From the NCBI RefSeq assembly GCF_016583575.1, contig NZ_NRRG01000024.1:1-64000 (forward strand): a stretch of DNA of 64,000 nucleotides, read 5' to 3'. Shown piece after piece: positions 17,067 through 26,447 of the stretch. Position 1 is the stretch's first letter. Each line of letters starts with the position of its first letter. Origin of the DNA: Thiocystis violacea. Its GTDB lineage: Bacteria; Pseudomonadota; Gammaproteobacteria; Chromatiales; Chromatiaceae. The notes below the pieces were generated by a model, which had not been told where the DNA came from, did no database searches, and worked only from the letters and a program-made list of their open reading frames with translations. The translations under genes were made by a program, and so were the position numbers.

Positions 17067-19627
17067 AATTCCCACCGAAGGCCCACGTCGACCATGTGGT
17101 CCGTCCAATCCCGCTTGTCGATCAGGGTGCTGTAGTTGAGGAAGGACGAGAGGCCATGCGGGAACACCGCCGAGAGCCCCAGTCCGAGTCGGAAGTAATC
17201 CCGATCGGGCTCGTCCGTATCGATGGTGAAGCGGGTTCCGCTCGGATCGGCCGCGAAGCGGGCATTGATGGTCGAGGCGTCGTTGTCGTACTCGTGCTCC
17301 CATTCGATTTTGGCCTGCGGAATAAGTACGGCCCTTTCGGTATTGAAGACCCGCGAGATCCGCGTGCCCAGGGTGGTCGTTACCGAGGTGGCGTCGAAGC
17401 CGTCCATCTCCAGATTGAGGCCGCCCGCGTTGCGCTCCCGGTAGCTGTCGACATCGACGTTCAGATAGCCGACCTTGCCGTAGACGCCATAGGCGACGGG
17501 GCCTTCGTTGATGTCATAGCCCGCGCCCAGGCTGGCGCCGAACTGCGAACCGTTGAAGTCGGCCTCGGCCTGCCGTCCGACGGCGTCGAGCGTCGAGCTG
17601 ATCCGATAGTCGATGTTGCGCTTGGAGCCATAGTCGTTCCAGCCGTACTCGAGGATGGCGTCGAGATAGAGTCGCTCGGTCAGATAGCTGGTCGCATAGG
17701 CCGCCAGATGCCAGGTCTCGGTGTCGAGTCCGCCATCCTCGGAGTCGAAGTCGAGGTCGTGGGTCGCGTAGCCAAAGGCGCCGCCCGCGATGAAGTTCTC
17801 GCTGAAACGGTAATCCGCGCCGCCGGTGATGGCGGTCGAGTCGTACTCGAATCCGGTCTCGTTATTCGTCTTTTCACGCTCGCCGAAATTCAGGGTGCCG
17901 GTCAGGAAGAAGCCCCATTTCCCGAATGTCTCGTCGGCGCTCGCGCCACCGCCGCTGGCGGCCAGGGCGGCCAACTGGCTACCCGAGAAGGTCTCGCCAT
18001 CGACATTGACGGCGAGCGATCCGAAGTCGATGCCCCTGGCGCCCGCCCTCAGTGCCGCCAGGCGCGAGCCGATGTTGGCCAGTTGCTGGGTGCCGGTCTC
18101 GATCCCGGCGCCGCGCGCGGCGTTGGCCTTCTCGTTGGTGATCTGCTCCAGGGTCTCGGGGATGCCGGCCGCGCGCGGATTGTTCAGCATGTTGGTGCAC
18201 TGGGTCAGCAGGTCTTCCTGGTCGGCCGTGCGTCGAGGCATCGATGCCAGACGGGGACAGACGCTTTCCACCGCGCGGGCGACGCTGCGTTGGTTGGGCG
18301 TCAGGCCCGGCAGGGTCGAGAGGGCGTTGGAGGCGGTCACGTTGGCCTGGACCCGGATGGCGACCGAGGTTCCGGCCGCGTCCGTGATCAGGATCTGGTT
18401 GACGAACCTCAGGTCGGATTGGGTGCTCGCCGGGATATCGACCCGATACTGGGCCGTGCCGGCGCTGCTCAGCCGCGCCGGCTCGACACGTCCGACCACG
18501 CCGCCCGAGACGCCGGCCACGCTCAGGGCATAGGGCGGAAGGCCGCCGCTGACCGCGAAGCTTTCGGTGATCTCGTTGGACAGGTCGACCTGCGAGGTCG
18601 CTTCAAGCGTGATGTCGGCCGGACTGGCCGACAGAGCGGGGCCGGCGGGCGCGGCCACGCTGAAGCTCACCGTCGCCGTCAGGCTTTGTTGGATCGATGG
18701 ATCCCCGCTGTCCATGACCTTGATGGTGGCCGTCGTTGTTCCTGGTGTCGCGTCGCTCGGGATGTCATAGCGGAAGGTCGCGGAGCCCGCGCCGACCGAG
18801 ACCGTCGCCCCGCTGGGGCCGGAGACCAGCTCCGCCGCGTAGGGTGGCAGTCCGCCAGCCAGGCTGAAGGTCGCCTCGACGGTCTCGCCGCGCTGGCGCT
18901 CGCCGAGATCCTGAGCGAGCGGGCTTACCACCAGGCTGTCGGCCAGGATGTTGACGCTGATCGAGAGACTGGCCGAGTTGCCGCCGCAGGCGTCGCCATC
19001 GCTGGCGCCGTTGAAGCTGATGGTGTCGGTGTAGCTGGAGGTGACACCGGCCGGGATTCTATAGCTCAGGACGCCGTCGGAGTAGCCGACCTGGGCGTTG
19101 TTCGCGCTCACCGGGGCCTGGTAGGGCGTCGCGCCGCCCGATAAGCGGACGGCGACCGTCCCGAGGCTGCCGGGCGCCCCACTGATGGAGGCCGAGGCTG
19201 GACTCAGTTCGAGCGGGTCGAGAACGGTGACATCTATTGTTGTCGGTTTGGAAAAATCGAGGTTGGAGGTGCTGACGGCCTCGGAATAGTGCACGGTCAG
19301 CTCGTCCGCCAGGCGCGCGCAATGCCGGGCATCGGTCGGAACCTGATAATCGATGCTATCACCGGTTCGCATCAACTCCTTGGTCCTGGATAAGGCCCCA
19401 TTGTTCTCGGTCCATTCCGCGTAGCGCAACAGTTCCGATTGTTCCGGGGTGATGGCGATCGTCAGGCTTGAACCGGGCGTCAGCTCGACGTTGGGTGAAT
19501 CGGGATCGAAACTTGGCTCGGCCTGGAGTGTTGGCGCGGACAGGCCCAGGATCAGCGCGCCGATCGCGAGCCGGTGGCCATGGGTTCGCGCTGGCCGCAT
19601 GGATCGATTGGATACAGCCTCTATCAT
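17063..19627 (-). CDS. Autotransporter-type outer-membrane protein with Ig-like repeats
   Basis: The 854-residue protein has a signal peptide ending near QAEPS (residue ~37). Next come three Ig-like repeats (about residues 140-435), each with a GGLPPY or GGATPY turn, then a linker with LTPNQRSVARAVESVC. A C-terminal autotransporter beta-barrel (about 575-854) ends in the outer-membrane signature RWEF. The passenger is not the usual beta-helix. It should display the Ig-like repeats on the surface, perhaps for adhesion. It converges on the hydrolase gene with a 4-bp overlap. No protease or lipase motif is visible in the passenger. Confidence 0.85.
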   Translation of the reverse strand: MIEAVSNRSMRPARTHGHRLAIGALILGLSAPTLQAEPSFDPDSPNVELTPGSSLTIAITPEQSELLRYAEWTENNGALSRTKELMRTGDSIDYQVPTDARHCARLADELTVHYSEAVSTSNLDFSKPTTIDVTVLDPLELSPASASISGAPGSLGTVAVRLSGGATPYQAPVSANNAQVGYSDGVLSYRIPAGVTSSYTDTISFNGASDGDACGGNSASLSISVNILADSLVVSPLAQDLGERQRGETVEATFSLAGGLPPYAAELVSGPSGATVSVGAGSATFRYDIPSDATPGTTTATIKVMDSGDPSIQQSLTATVSFSVAAPAGPALSASPADITLEATSQVDLSNEITESFAVSGGLPPYALSVAGVSGGVVGRVEPARLSSAGTAQYRVDIPASTQSDLRFVNQILITDAAGTSVAIRVQANVTASNALSTLPGLTPNQRSVARAVESVCPRLASMPRRTADQEDLLTQCTNMLNNPRAAGIPETLEQITNEKANAARGAGIETGTQQLANIGSRLAALRAGARGIDFGSLAVNVDGETFSGSQLAALAASGGGASADETFGKWGFFLTGTLNFGEREKTNNETGFEYDSTAITGGADYRFSENFIAGGAFGYATHDLDFDSEDGGLDTETWHLAAYATSYLTERLYLDAILEYGWNDYGSKRNIDYRISSTLDAVGRQAEADFNGSQFGASLGAGYDINEGPVAYGVYGKVGYLNVDVDSYRERNAGGLNLEMDGFDATSVTTTLGTRISRVFNTERAVLIPQAKIEWEHEYDNDASTINARFAADPSGTRFTIDTDEPDRDYFRLGLGLSAVFPHGLSSFLNYSTLIDKRDWTDHMVDVGLRWEF

Positions 19628-20077
19628 TTGAATGCCCCCATTGATCTTCGTGACACTTTTACAACAAAACCTGATCGGCGACCTCTTGCCGTAGTCTTTA
19701 TGTCCTGATTAAGCTAATGAAAAATAATTGGTTTATGATGTCTTTTGCACATTAGTTCGCGAGTGTGCGGATGCCACGCTAGTTAGTCTAGACCATTTGG
19801 CGCGGATGTCCGGATAGGCGCGTGGCCAGGCCGGCACGTCTCTGGCGTGGGGACGCGGGTCATCGGGAAACCCTATTGAAGTCGCCCGCCCGCAGGGAGG
19901 CTTGACCGTCGCGGATCCCCTGGGGCGGGCTGGACGCTTGTCCCCAATCGATGTGCGCACGGTTGTGGATAAGCTGTGTCATGGCGCGGTAACAATTTAT
20001 CCAGGAAAGGGAATTCTTCCACCGGTCGCTTTTTGATCACCCTGGACGGTTCACGGCAGCCTTCGGAGCGGCAAGAC
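19628..20077. other. Intergenic region, AT-rich centre, no gene seen
   Basis: This 450-bp gap lies between the divergent autotransporter and metallo-hydrolase genes. The part around 19700-19760 is clearly richer in A and T than its surroundings and probably holds the autotransporter promoter, but I could not settle a -35/-10 pair. Short frames across it show no family resemblance. Confidence 0.4.
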
Positions 20078-20920
20078 ATGATTCAACGTTTGACAATCAC
20101 CCAACTGGTCGAGAACGCGGCGGGCGGTCCTGGTCTGCTCGGCGAGCATGGCGCCGCCTTCTTCATCGAGGCGGACGACAAGTGCCTGCTCTTCGATACC
20201 GGCCAGGGGCTCGCGCTGCGTCACAACGTCGAGCGTCTGGGCGTCGCGCTCGATCGGGTCGAGGCCATCGTGCTCAGTCATGGTCATTACGATCACACGG
20301 GCGGGTTGTCGGCGGCGCTCGATCTAACCGGAGCGGTCGACCTCTATCTGCATCCCGAGGCCCTGAGGCCCAAGTTCAATCGCGTGGGGCGCGCGATCGG
20401 CGCCCCCACCGAGGATCCGGAGACCCTGCGTCCGCGCCTGCGTCGCCTGCTCATGTCCCGCGAGCCAACGCTCATCGCTCCGGGGATCCTGCTGACCGGC
20501 GAGATCCCGCGCACGCACGCCATTGAGGACAGCGGCGGTCCCTTCTATCGGGATGCCCAGGGCACCCAGCTCGATTCGCTCGCGGACGACCAGGCGCTCG
20601 CGATCGACACCCCCGAGGGACTGGTGGTGGTGCTCGGCTGCGGGCATTCCGGCGTGGTGAACACACTGGATTGGATCCAGCACCAGATCCCCGGTCGGCC
20701 CATCCACGCGGTGCTCGGCGGTATGCACCTGCTGGGCGCCGATGCCGCGCGACTGGAGTTCATCGCCCAGGCCTTCGAACGGCTTGGGATCGCCTATCTG
20801 GCGCCGAATCACTGCACCGGGCTCGCCGGTGTCTGTCTGTTCCGTCAGCGGTTTCCAGCCCGGTTCCAGGAGTCGCCCGCCGGAACCCGACACCGCTTCG
20901 GTTCTGCCCGTTCCGATTGA
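20078..20920 (+). CDS. Metallo-beta-lactamase-fold hydrolase
   Basis: The 280-residue protein has the metal-binding motif SHGHYDHTGG near residues 67-76, with further ligands in GCGHSG and GGMHLLG and a late NHCTG. This pattern fits the archaeal/bacterial group annotated as 7,8-dihydropterin-6-methyl dihydropteroate-type MBL proteins, whose real substrates in bacteria are mostly unknown. I chose the ATG at 20078, which gives MIQRLTITQLVENAAG, the normal family start. The upstream extension to 19976 lacks resemblance. The gene stands alone. Confidence 0.85.
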   Translation: MIQRLTITQLVENAAGGPGLLGEHGAAFFIEADDKCLLFDTGQGLALRHNVERLGVALDRVEAIVLSHGHYDHTGGLSAALDLTGAVDLYLHPEALRPKFNRVGRAIGAPTEDPETLRPRLRRLLMSREPTLIAPGILLTGEIPRTHAIEDSGGPFYRDAQGTQLDSLADDQALAIDTPEGLVVVLGCGHSGVVNTLDWIQHQIPGRPIHAVLGGMHLLGADAARLEFIAQAFERLGIAYLAPNHCTGLAGVCLFRQRFPARFQESPAGTRHRFGSARSD

Positions 20921-20946
20921 GGAGGCCGCGGGCGAGGATGGGCGCG

Positions 20947-21462
20947 TCAATGCAGGGTGCGTGGTGTCGGATTCCTGTCGGGCAGCAGCGAGGTCAGTCG
21001 TCCGCCGATGTCACTGACGTACTGGAACCGGGGCGGGGTGAAGGTCCGCCCGCTGGGTGAGTGTCCGGTCGGGCCGATGGGGATTTGCGCCGCCCATATC
21101 CCATGATCGGTCTCCAGCGTGAACGAGACGATATCCACCCGATGAGGCGAGTCGCCGATCGAACCATACTCGGCGATGATCTCCGCGTAGCGCGGCGCCT
21201 GCTCGCTCGGCAACGACCATGCCTCGGTGATGACGAAGATGAAGTCGGCCTCTATCTCGCGCGCGATCTCCCGGATCAGCGCGGCGGAGGCGTCCTTGTC
21301 CTTGTCGGTTTCGGTGTGCAGCATGACGGGCAGAATCTCTTCGCGGGTCAGATTGCCGACGAAGGCGAAGGGGACGAGTGACTCGCCCTGCTCCATGATC
21401 CGGCGGGCCTGATCGATCAGCGGGCTGATGATCTCCAGATAGGTGCTGGGAATAGGGTTCAT
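20947..21462 (-). CDS. Hypothetical protein
   Basis: This 171-residue protein has no family that I recognise. The ATG at 21462 was preferred because the sequence from there (MNPIPSTYLEIISPLIDQAR) has normal protein character, while the upstream part to 21909 is rich in Arg/Pro/His and overlaps the SemiSWEET gene. It is acidic, with alternating strands and helices (PFAFVGNLTREEILPVML, ADFIFVITEAWSL), and it lacks membrane segments or a signal peptide. It converges with the metallo-hydrolase gene. Confidence 0.6.
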   Translation of the reverse strand: MNPIPSTYLEIISPLIDQARRIMEQGESLVPFAFVGNLTREEILPVMLHTETDKDKDASAALIREIAREIEADFIFVITEAWSLPSEQAPRYAEIIAEYGSIGDSPHRVDIVSFTLETDHGIWAAQIPIGPTGHSPSGRTFTPPRFQYVSDIGGRLTSLLPDRNPTPRTLH

Positions 21463-21530
21463 CCAGTCTGGCTCCGTTTGGTGGAGAATGTCCGGAGCCT
21501 CGCGGCCCGGGGCCTCTGTTGGTTCTTGAC

Positions 21531-21794
21531 TCAGGCGCGTCGGGTCTCGGTGAGTTTGAACCCGAGCACGATCAGGGCGAGCAGCAGGGTCAGGCTGTTG
21601 GCGAGAATGATCGGCCAGGCCGCCAGAAGGATTCCGTAGAGGCCCCAGAGGGCGACTCCGCAACAGAACAGCAGGTACATTCCGAGCGAAATGGCCCGGG
21701 TGTCGCGTGTGCGCACTGTGTGGACCACCTGCGGCACGAAGGCCGCGGTGGTCAGGATGGCCGCGGCATAGCCAAGCAGATCGGGAAGCGACAT
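21531..21794 (-). CDS. SemiSWEET-type transporter
   Basis: The 87-residue protein has three hydrophobic helices and the PQ motif (AAFVPQVVHTVRTRDT, residues 17-32) of SemiSWEET sugar transporters (PQ-loop/MtN3 family). These work as dimers that form a six-helix pore for sugars in the inner membrane. The length is exactly typical. Substrate cannot be read from sequence. It lies just upstream of the hypothetical gene at 21462 on the same strand with a gap of about 70 bp and may be co-transcribed. Confidence 0.85.
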   Translation of the reverse strand: MSLPDLLGYAAAILTTAAFVPQVVHTVRTRDTRAISLGMYLLFCCGVALWGLYGILLAAWPIILANSLTLLLALIVLGFKLTETRRA

Positions 21795-22005
21795 GGGGGA
21801 TGTCCAGGGATGGAGTTTCCCTATTCTCGCAGATCCGATGGACGCCGTGACTGGAAGAGGGAACCCGGTTGACTTCGCGCAGCGATCCCTTGGCGCGTCT
21901 GGCGTTCATCCATGCTCGCGAACTGGGAAAGGCTTCACGGCTTCCTGGCCCGAAAACAGCGAACGTATGAAGACGTGCGCATGGCGTCGATGAGGACAGG
22001 GACGG

Positions 22006-24009
22006 GTGGAGACACGAGGCGAAATCACGAAGGCCGTTCGGGCGGCGCTGAGAAGCGAGGTGGGCGGACTGCCTCCCGCGCCGGCGGCGGCTGTCAAGCT
22101 ATTGAGCCTCACCCGTGACGAGGGCACGGAGGTGGCGGCCATCTCGCGTCTGATCGAAACCGAACCCGCCCTCGCGGTCAAGGTGCTGCAAATCGTCAAC
22201 TCGGCCTATTACGGCTTTCCCCGACGGATTCAGTCCATCCACCGGGCGGTGACCCTGCTGGGATTGTCCACGGTGCGCCAGGCGGCGCTTCAGATTCTGT
22301 TCTACGAGAAGATGATCAGGCGCGGCGGTAAGGGGGCGTTCGACCGGCTGCACTTCTGGCAACACAGCTTGCTGGTGGCGATCCTCGGTCGCGAGATGGC
22401 CGAGCGGCTCGGCCATCCGGATCCCGATGCGCTCTACGCGGCGGGCCTGTTGCATGACTTGGGCAAGGTCATCCTGGAATCCCATGGGCGCGTGCGCTAC
22501 AGCGACTTCCTGACCGCTTCCGCCCATAGTCTGAATTCCATGCGGGAGAACGAACGGATTTACTTCGGCGTCACCCATGACGTGGTTGGCGCGGTGATCT
22601 GCGAACGCTGGGAATTGCCCGAGTTGGTGTGTCGGGTGCAATCGCTCCACCATCGGGATCTGATCGATGTCGGGCTCACGACCCAGCAGGCGCAAGAGGT
22701 CGCCATCGTGGCCCTGGCCGATTTCATCGCCTGGACGCAGGGGATCGGGTCGGTGGACCGGTTCAATCGCCCCGATCTCTCGCCGGATGTCCTCAAGCTG
22801 ATCGCGCTCGATCAAATCGATCTGTCCGATATCCTGGAGCGCGCCGACGCGGAGATCACCGAGATCGGAACCTTCTACGGGCTCGCCTTTCCTCCCTCGC
22901 CCCAGTTGAGGGCCAATCTGGTGGCGACCGCGCTCTCGCTCTGCCAGGGGGCATCGGGGGACGCGGCGCCGCCGATGTCCGGTCAGCGCGCCAGCCATGT
23001 GGCCCCCCATCGGAGCCTGGATCCCGATGATTTCATCCCGCTGACCCTGGAGGCGCTGCACCGCGATTTCGGCATCGAGCGTCTGCTGATGATGCGGATC
23101 GATTCCAAACGTCGCAGCCTGGTGGCGACCCATGTCTATCCGGTCATACCGGGCTTCGCGACGGGCGCGCCCCTGGAGTTGACGATCAACGCGCTCTCGG
23201 GTGAGTTGGTCCGCTGTCTGCGCGAGCGCCGGCCGGTGCTGATCCGGGAGCCGGCCGGCAATGGACGGGTGCTCGCGATCCTGGGGGTCGCGGAGGCGGC
23301 CGCGGTTCCGGTGATGTGCAATGGGCGTTTGATGGGCGTGCTCTGGGTCGGCGGTCGTCGGAACGGTGGCCAGTTCGACCTGGCCCCGCTGCCCGAGGTG
23401 ATGAGCGTCGCCGGCGAACTGGGTATCGCGCTGGAGCGCAGTCTGGCATTCGCGCGCGAACGGGCACGGGCGGAGATCGACGCCCTGACCCAGCTCAACA
23501 ACCGGGGCGCGGTCGATCGCTTCCTGACGCAGTCGTTCCAGCAAGTCAGTCAATTCGGCCGGCGCTTCGCCGTGGGCCTGATCGATATCGATCACTTCAA
23601 ACGCTTCAACGATACCTTTGGCCATCAGGCGGGAGACGATGTGCTGCGTATCGTGGCCGATACCATGCGCGGGCTGACCCGCCCGAGCGATTTTCTGGGT
23701 CGCTATGGTGGCGAGGAGTTCCTCTTCGTCCTGGTGGATGCTCGGCGGCGTGGCGCGCTCGCCTTCGCCGAGCGGATACGGCGGGAAATCGAGAGCCGTG
23801 GCCTGGTCCTCGCGGAACGTTTTCCGGGACAGGCGTTGACCGTGAGTCTCGGGGTGGCCATGTGGGAGGATCCGAATCAGGGATCCGACGAGGTCGTGGC
23901 GGCGGCCGATGCAGCGCTCTACCGCGCCAAGGGGACCGGACGCAATCGCGTGGTGTCCGCCTGGTCCGAGCATGAACCCGAAACCGATGGGATCCGGGTG
24001 GACACTTGA
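22006..24009 (+). CDS. HDOD-GAF-GGDEF diguanylate cyclase
   Basis: The 667-residue protein has an HDOD domain (residues ~10-225, with VLQIVNSAYYGFPRRIQSI and LLHDLGKV), then a GAF-like region (~345-480) and a GGDEF domain (~490-655). The active motif is GGEEF at 568-572. RPSD lies five residues upstream and is the product-inhibition I-site, so it should make c-di-GMP and be restrained by it. The start is a GTG at 22006, with GAGGACAGG upstream. HDOD domains usually bind other signalling proteins. A PilZ gene follows on the opposite strand. Confidence 0.92.
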   Translation: METRGEITKAVRAALRSEVGGLPPAPAAAVKLLSLTRDEGTEVAAISRLIETEPALAVKVLQIVNSAYYGFPRRIQSIHRAVTLLGLSTVRQAALQILFYEKMIRRGGKGAFDRLHFWQHSLLVAILGREMAERLGHPDPDALYAAGLLHDLGKVILESHGRVRYSDFLTASAHSLNSMRENERIYFGVTHDVVGAVICERWELPELVCRVQSLHHRDLIDVGLTTQQAQEVAIVALADFIAWTQGIGSVDRFNRPDLSPDVLKLIALDQIDLSDILERADAEITEIGTFYGLAFPPSPQLRANLVATALSLCQGASGDAAPPMSGQRASHVAPHRSLDPDDFIPLTLEALHRDFGIERLLMMRIDSKRRSLVATHVYPVIPGFATGAPLELTINALSGELVRCLRERRPVLIREPAGNGRVLAILGVAEAAAVPVMCNGRLMGVLWVGGRRNGGQFDLAPLPEVMSVAGELGIALERSLAFARERARAEIDALTQLNNRGAVDRFLTQSFQQVSQFGRRFAVGLIDIDHFKRFNDTFGHQAGDDVLRIVADTMRGLTRPSDFLGRYGGEEFLFVLVDARRRGALAFAERIRREIESRGLVLAERFPGQALTVSLGVAMWEDPNQGSDEVVAAADAALYRAKGTGRNRVVSAWSEHEPETDGIRVDT

Positions 24010-24030
24010 GGGGCGCGCCGTGAGGAGCGA

Positions 24031-24390
24031 TCAGGCGGGGTCGTCGATTTCGACCTTGGCGGCATCCTCCGTGAACTGAATGCCGATCTCGCAGGAACCC
24101 AGTGAGGGACCGGACTCGGCCCAGACCACCGAGGCGGCGCGGGAGGTGATCCGCGTCCAGCCGTTCTCCTTGCACTCGATGGTCATGAGTACCCGTGTGT
24201 TGACGGGGTAGGGCTGGTCCGCGCTGAGTCTGGCGCCGCTGGCGCTGATGTCGCGCGAATGGCAAAAATGGCTGCCGCCATCGGCGTTGGAAGGAGCCGA
24301 GTCAATGGCTTGAAGCTGAACCTCGCAGACCATGGACTCGCGATGATGGCGACGCCGATTGATGGCGTGAAGCGACTGGTTTGACGGCAT
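24031..24390 (-). CDS. PilZ domain protein
   Basis: The 119-residue protein is a single PilZ domain. The c-di-GMP-binding motif is RRRHHRE (residues 12-18), and the second motif is DISASG (48-53). It converges with the GGDEF gene, 21 bp away. It is likely to respond to c-di-GMP, controlling motility or surface properties, but its partner is unknown. It differs from the second PilZ protein at 54238. Confidence 0.88.
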   Translation of the reverse strand: MPSNQSLHAINRRRHHRESMVCEVQLQAIDSAPSNADGGSHFCHSRDISASGARLSADQPYPVNTRVLMTIECKENGWTRITSRAASVVWAESGPSLGSCEIGIQFTEDAAKVEIDDPA

Positions 24391-24754
24391 CGAATCTCAT
24401 CCAGGTTTTAGCCAAGCGGCTCATGGATCCGGGCATTGGATGGTTCCGATTTCCACGCGGATCGATACTTGACCCTCGGACCCGCCCGGGACACTGGCTG
24501 GGAGGCTCTGACCACTTGGGTCGTGATGTTCTTGTCTCCTAATGAATGTAGACCGCGATTGTGTCGATTCAAGTCTAAAGTGATTTCCGGGAAACCCATG
24601 GTCCGCCGGGCCATGGACAGGATTTCGCAGGATTGACAGGATTGATAAAGCCCTGTTTTTAATCCTGTAAATCTTGAAGAATCCTGTTAATCCTGTCCAA
24701 TTCCGGAGCCTTCGCTCGGGCGCGATCCTTTTTCATCACTTTCGATGCCGGCCG
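24391..24754. repeat. Intergenic region with AGGATT-type repeats
   Basis: From 24615 to 24697 the sequence is a run of CAGGATT/AATCCTG units arranged as an inverted repeat: GGACAGGATT on the left, AATCCTGTCC on the right, with CCCTGTTTTT between. Such ACAGGATT repeats occur widely between bacterial genes and may end transcription from both sides. A degenerate relative lies near 47283. The rest of the 364-bp gap, 24391-24614, shows nothing I can name. Confidence 0.6.
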
Positions 24755-26284
24755 TCATGGCCTCAGATCGCCTGGCCGCACCCCGGTCGCTCCCAGTGCG
24801 GCCACATAGAAGAGTCCGCCCGCCAGAATCCAAGTGACGAGATTCCAGACGCGCTCGGCGCCGCTGGCCGCGATCCAGTCCGCGGTCGGTCCGGTTCCCC
24901 AGGACAGCAGCAGGCCCATGGCGAGGCTCGCGGTCAGTCCCTGGACGAGCCGTCTCCGCCAGCCGCGTGCTGGGCGATAGATCCCTTCCCGTCGCAGGCC
25001 GCGCAGCAGAAGCGCGGCGTTGACCGTGGCGGCGATGGTGGTGCCCAGGGCCAGTCCGGCGTGCCCCAGCGGAACCATCAGGACCAGATTGGCGATCAGC
25101 CCGACGCTCAGAGCCACCATGGCGATGCGTACCGGCGTACCTATGTCCTGTCGAGCGTAGTAGCCGGGGATCAGGACCTTGATCGCCATGAAGGCGACGA
25201 CGCCCAGCGAGTAGGCCATGAGACCGCGCGCGGCCATGGCGACGTCCTCCCCGCCAAACTCGGCCGAGTGGAAGAGCGTGGCCATCAGTGGTCCGGACAG
25301 GGCGAGGAGCCCGATCGCGGATGGCAGGCCGAGCAGCAGGACGAGACGCAAGGCCCAGTCCAGGGTCGCGGAGAAGGCCGCTGGATCCCGCGCGGCGTGA
25401 CGCTGCGACAGACGCGGCATGATGGCCGTGCCCAGGGCCACGGCCAGGATACCGAGCGGGAACTCCATCAGCCGGTCGGCGTAATAGAGCCAGGAGATGC
25501 TGCCGGTCGTCAGGAAGGAGGCCAGCAGGGTATTCAGGAGCAGGCTGATCTGGCCTGCGGACCCTCCCAGGATGGCGGGTCCGATCTGTCTGAAGACACG
25601 TTTCACCCCCGGATCGCGAGGGTTGAGGCGCGGGCGGGGCAGGAGTCCAAGTCGCTTGAGGAAGGGGAGCAGAAAGGCCAACTGGACCAGGCCGGCGATT
25701 AGCACGCCCCAGGCTAGCGCCAGGATCGGTTGTTCCAGGTTCGGTGCCAGCCAAAGCGCGCAGCCGATCAGGATGAGATTGAGCAGAACCGGCGTGAAGG
25801 CCGGGACGCCGAAGTGTTCGTAGGTGTTGAGGATACTGCCCGCGAAGGCGGCGAGCGTGATGAACAGCAGATAGGGCAGGGTCAGTCGCAGCATGGCCAC
25901 GGCCAGGTCGAACTGACTGGCGTCGGCGCCGAAGCCGGGCGCGAAGGCCAGGATCAGGATTGGGGCGCACAGGATGCCGAGCGCGGTGAGCAGCAGCAGG
26001 GCGGCGCCGAGCGTGCCGGCCATGTCGTCGACGAAGCGCTTGAGGACCGCGAGACCGGGTTGCTCCCGGTATTCGTGCAGAATGGGCACCAGCGCCGCCG
26101 AGAAGGCGCCCTCGGCGAAGAGCCGGCGCGCGAAATTGGGGATCTTGAAGGCGACGAAGAAGGCATCGGTCGCGGCGTCGGCCCCGAACACCCTGGCCAC
26201 GACCAGATCCCGTATGAACCCAAGAACCCGCGACAGAAAGCTGCCGCTACCCACTTTGGCCATCGAGGCGAGCAGCGAAGCCAC
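24755..26284 (-). CDS. murJ: Lipid II flippase MurJ
   Basis: MurJ (MviN) moves lipid II across the inner membrane for peptidoglycan synthesis. The 509-residue protein is almost all hydrophobic helices, with the N-terminal hallmarks SRVLGFIRDLVVARVFGA, TDAFFVAFKIPNFARRLFAEGAFS and the conserved arginines. The start is a GTG at 26284 with AGGAG a little upstream; an ATG seven codons on would also fit. It is divergent from rpsT, the common order in gammaproteobacteria. Confidence 0.95.
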   Translation of the reverse strand: MASLLASMAKVGSGSFLSRVLGFIRDLVVARVFGADAATDAFFVAFKIPNFARRLFAEGAFSAALVPILHEYREQPGLAVLKRFVDDMAGTLGAALLLLTALGILCAPILILAFAPGFGADASQFDLAVAMLRLTLPYLLFITLAAFAGSILNTYEHFGVPAFTPVLLNLILIGCALWLAPNLEQPILALAWGVLIAGLVQLAFLLPFLKRLGLLPRPRLNPRDPGVKRVFRQIGPAILGGSAGQISLLLNTLLASFLTTGSISWLYYADRLMEFPLGILAVALGTAIMPRLSQRHAARDPAAFSATLDWALRLVLLLGLPSAIGLLALSGPLMATLFHSAEFGGEDVAMAARGLMAYSLGVVAFMAIKVLIPGYYARQDIGTPVRIAMVALSVGLIANLVLMVPLGHAGLALGTTIAATVNAALLLRGLRREGIYRPARGWRRRLVQGLTASLAMGLLLSWGTGPTADWIAASGAERVWNLVTWILAGGLFYVAALGATGVRPGDLRP

Positions 26285-26364
26285 GGGCGTGTTTCTCCTG
26301 GCGCAAAGGGGAGGGATTATAGGGGCGGCCGGGACTCGGGCGAAGCGCGAACTGATTTAGGAAA

Positions 26365-26393
26365 TTGACAATCTCGGCCAAATCCGAAATACT
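26365..26393 (+). promoter_or_regulatory. Sigma-70 promoter for rpsT
   Basis: TTGACA at 26365-26370 is a perfect -35 element. AATACT at 26388-26393 is a fair -10 element, with the ideal 17-base spacing. The predicted start lies about 47 bases before the rpsT start codon. Confidence 0.65.
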
Positions 26394-26447
26394 GCGCGAT
26401 CTAAATTTTTGACCGTGATTTCAGAGCCGGATTTTCAGGAGACACAC

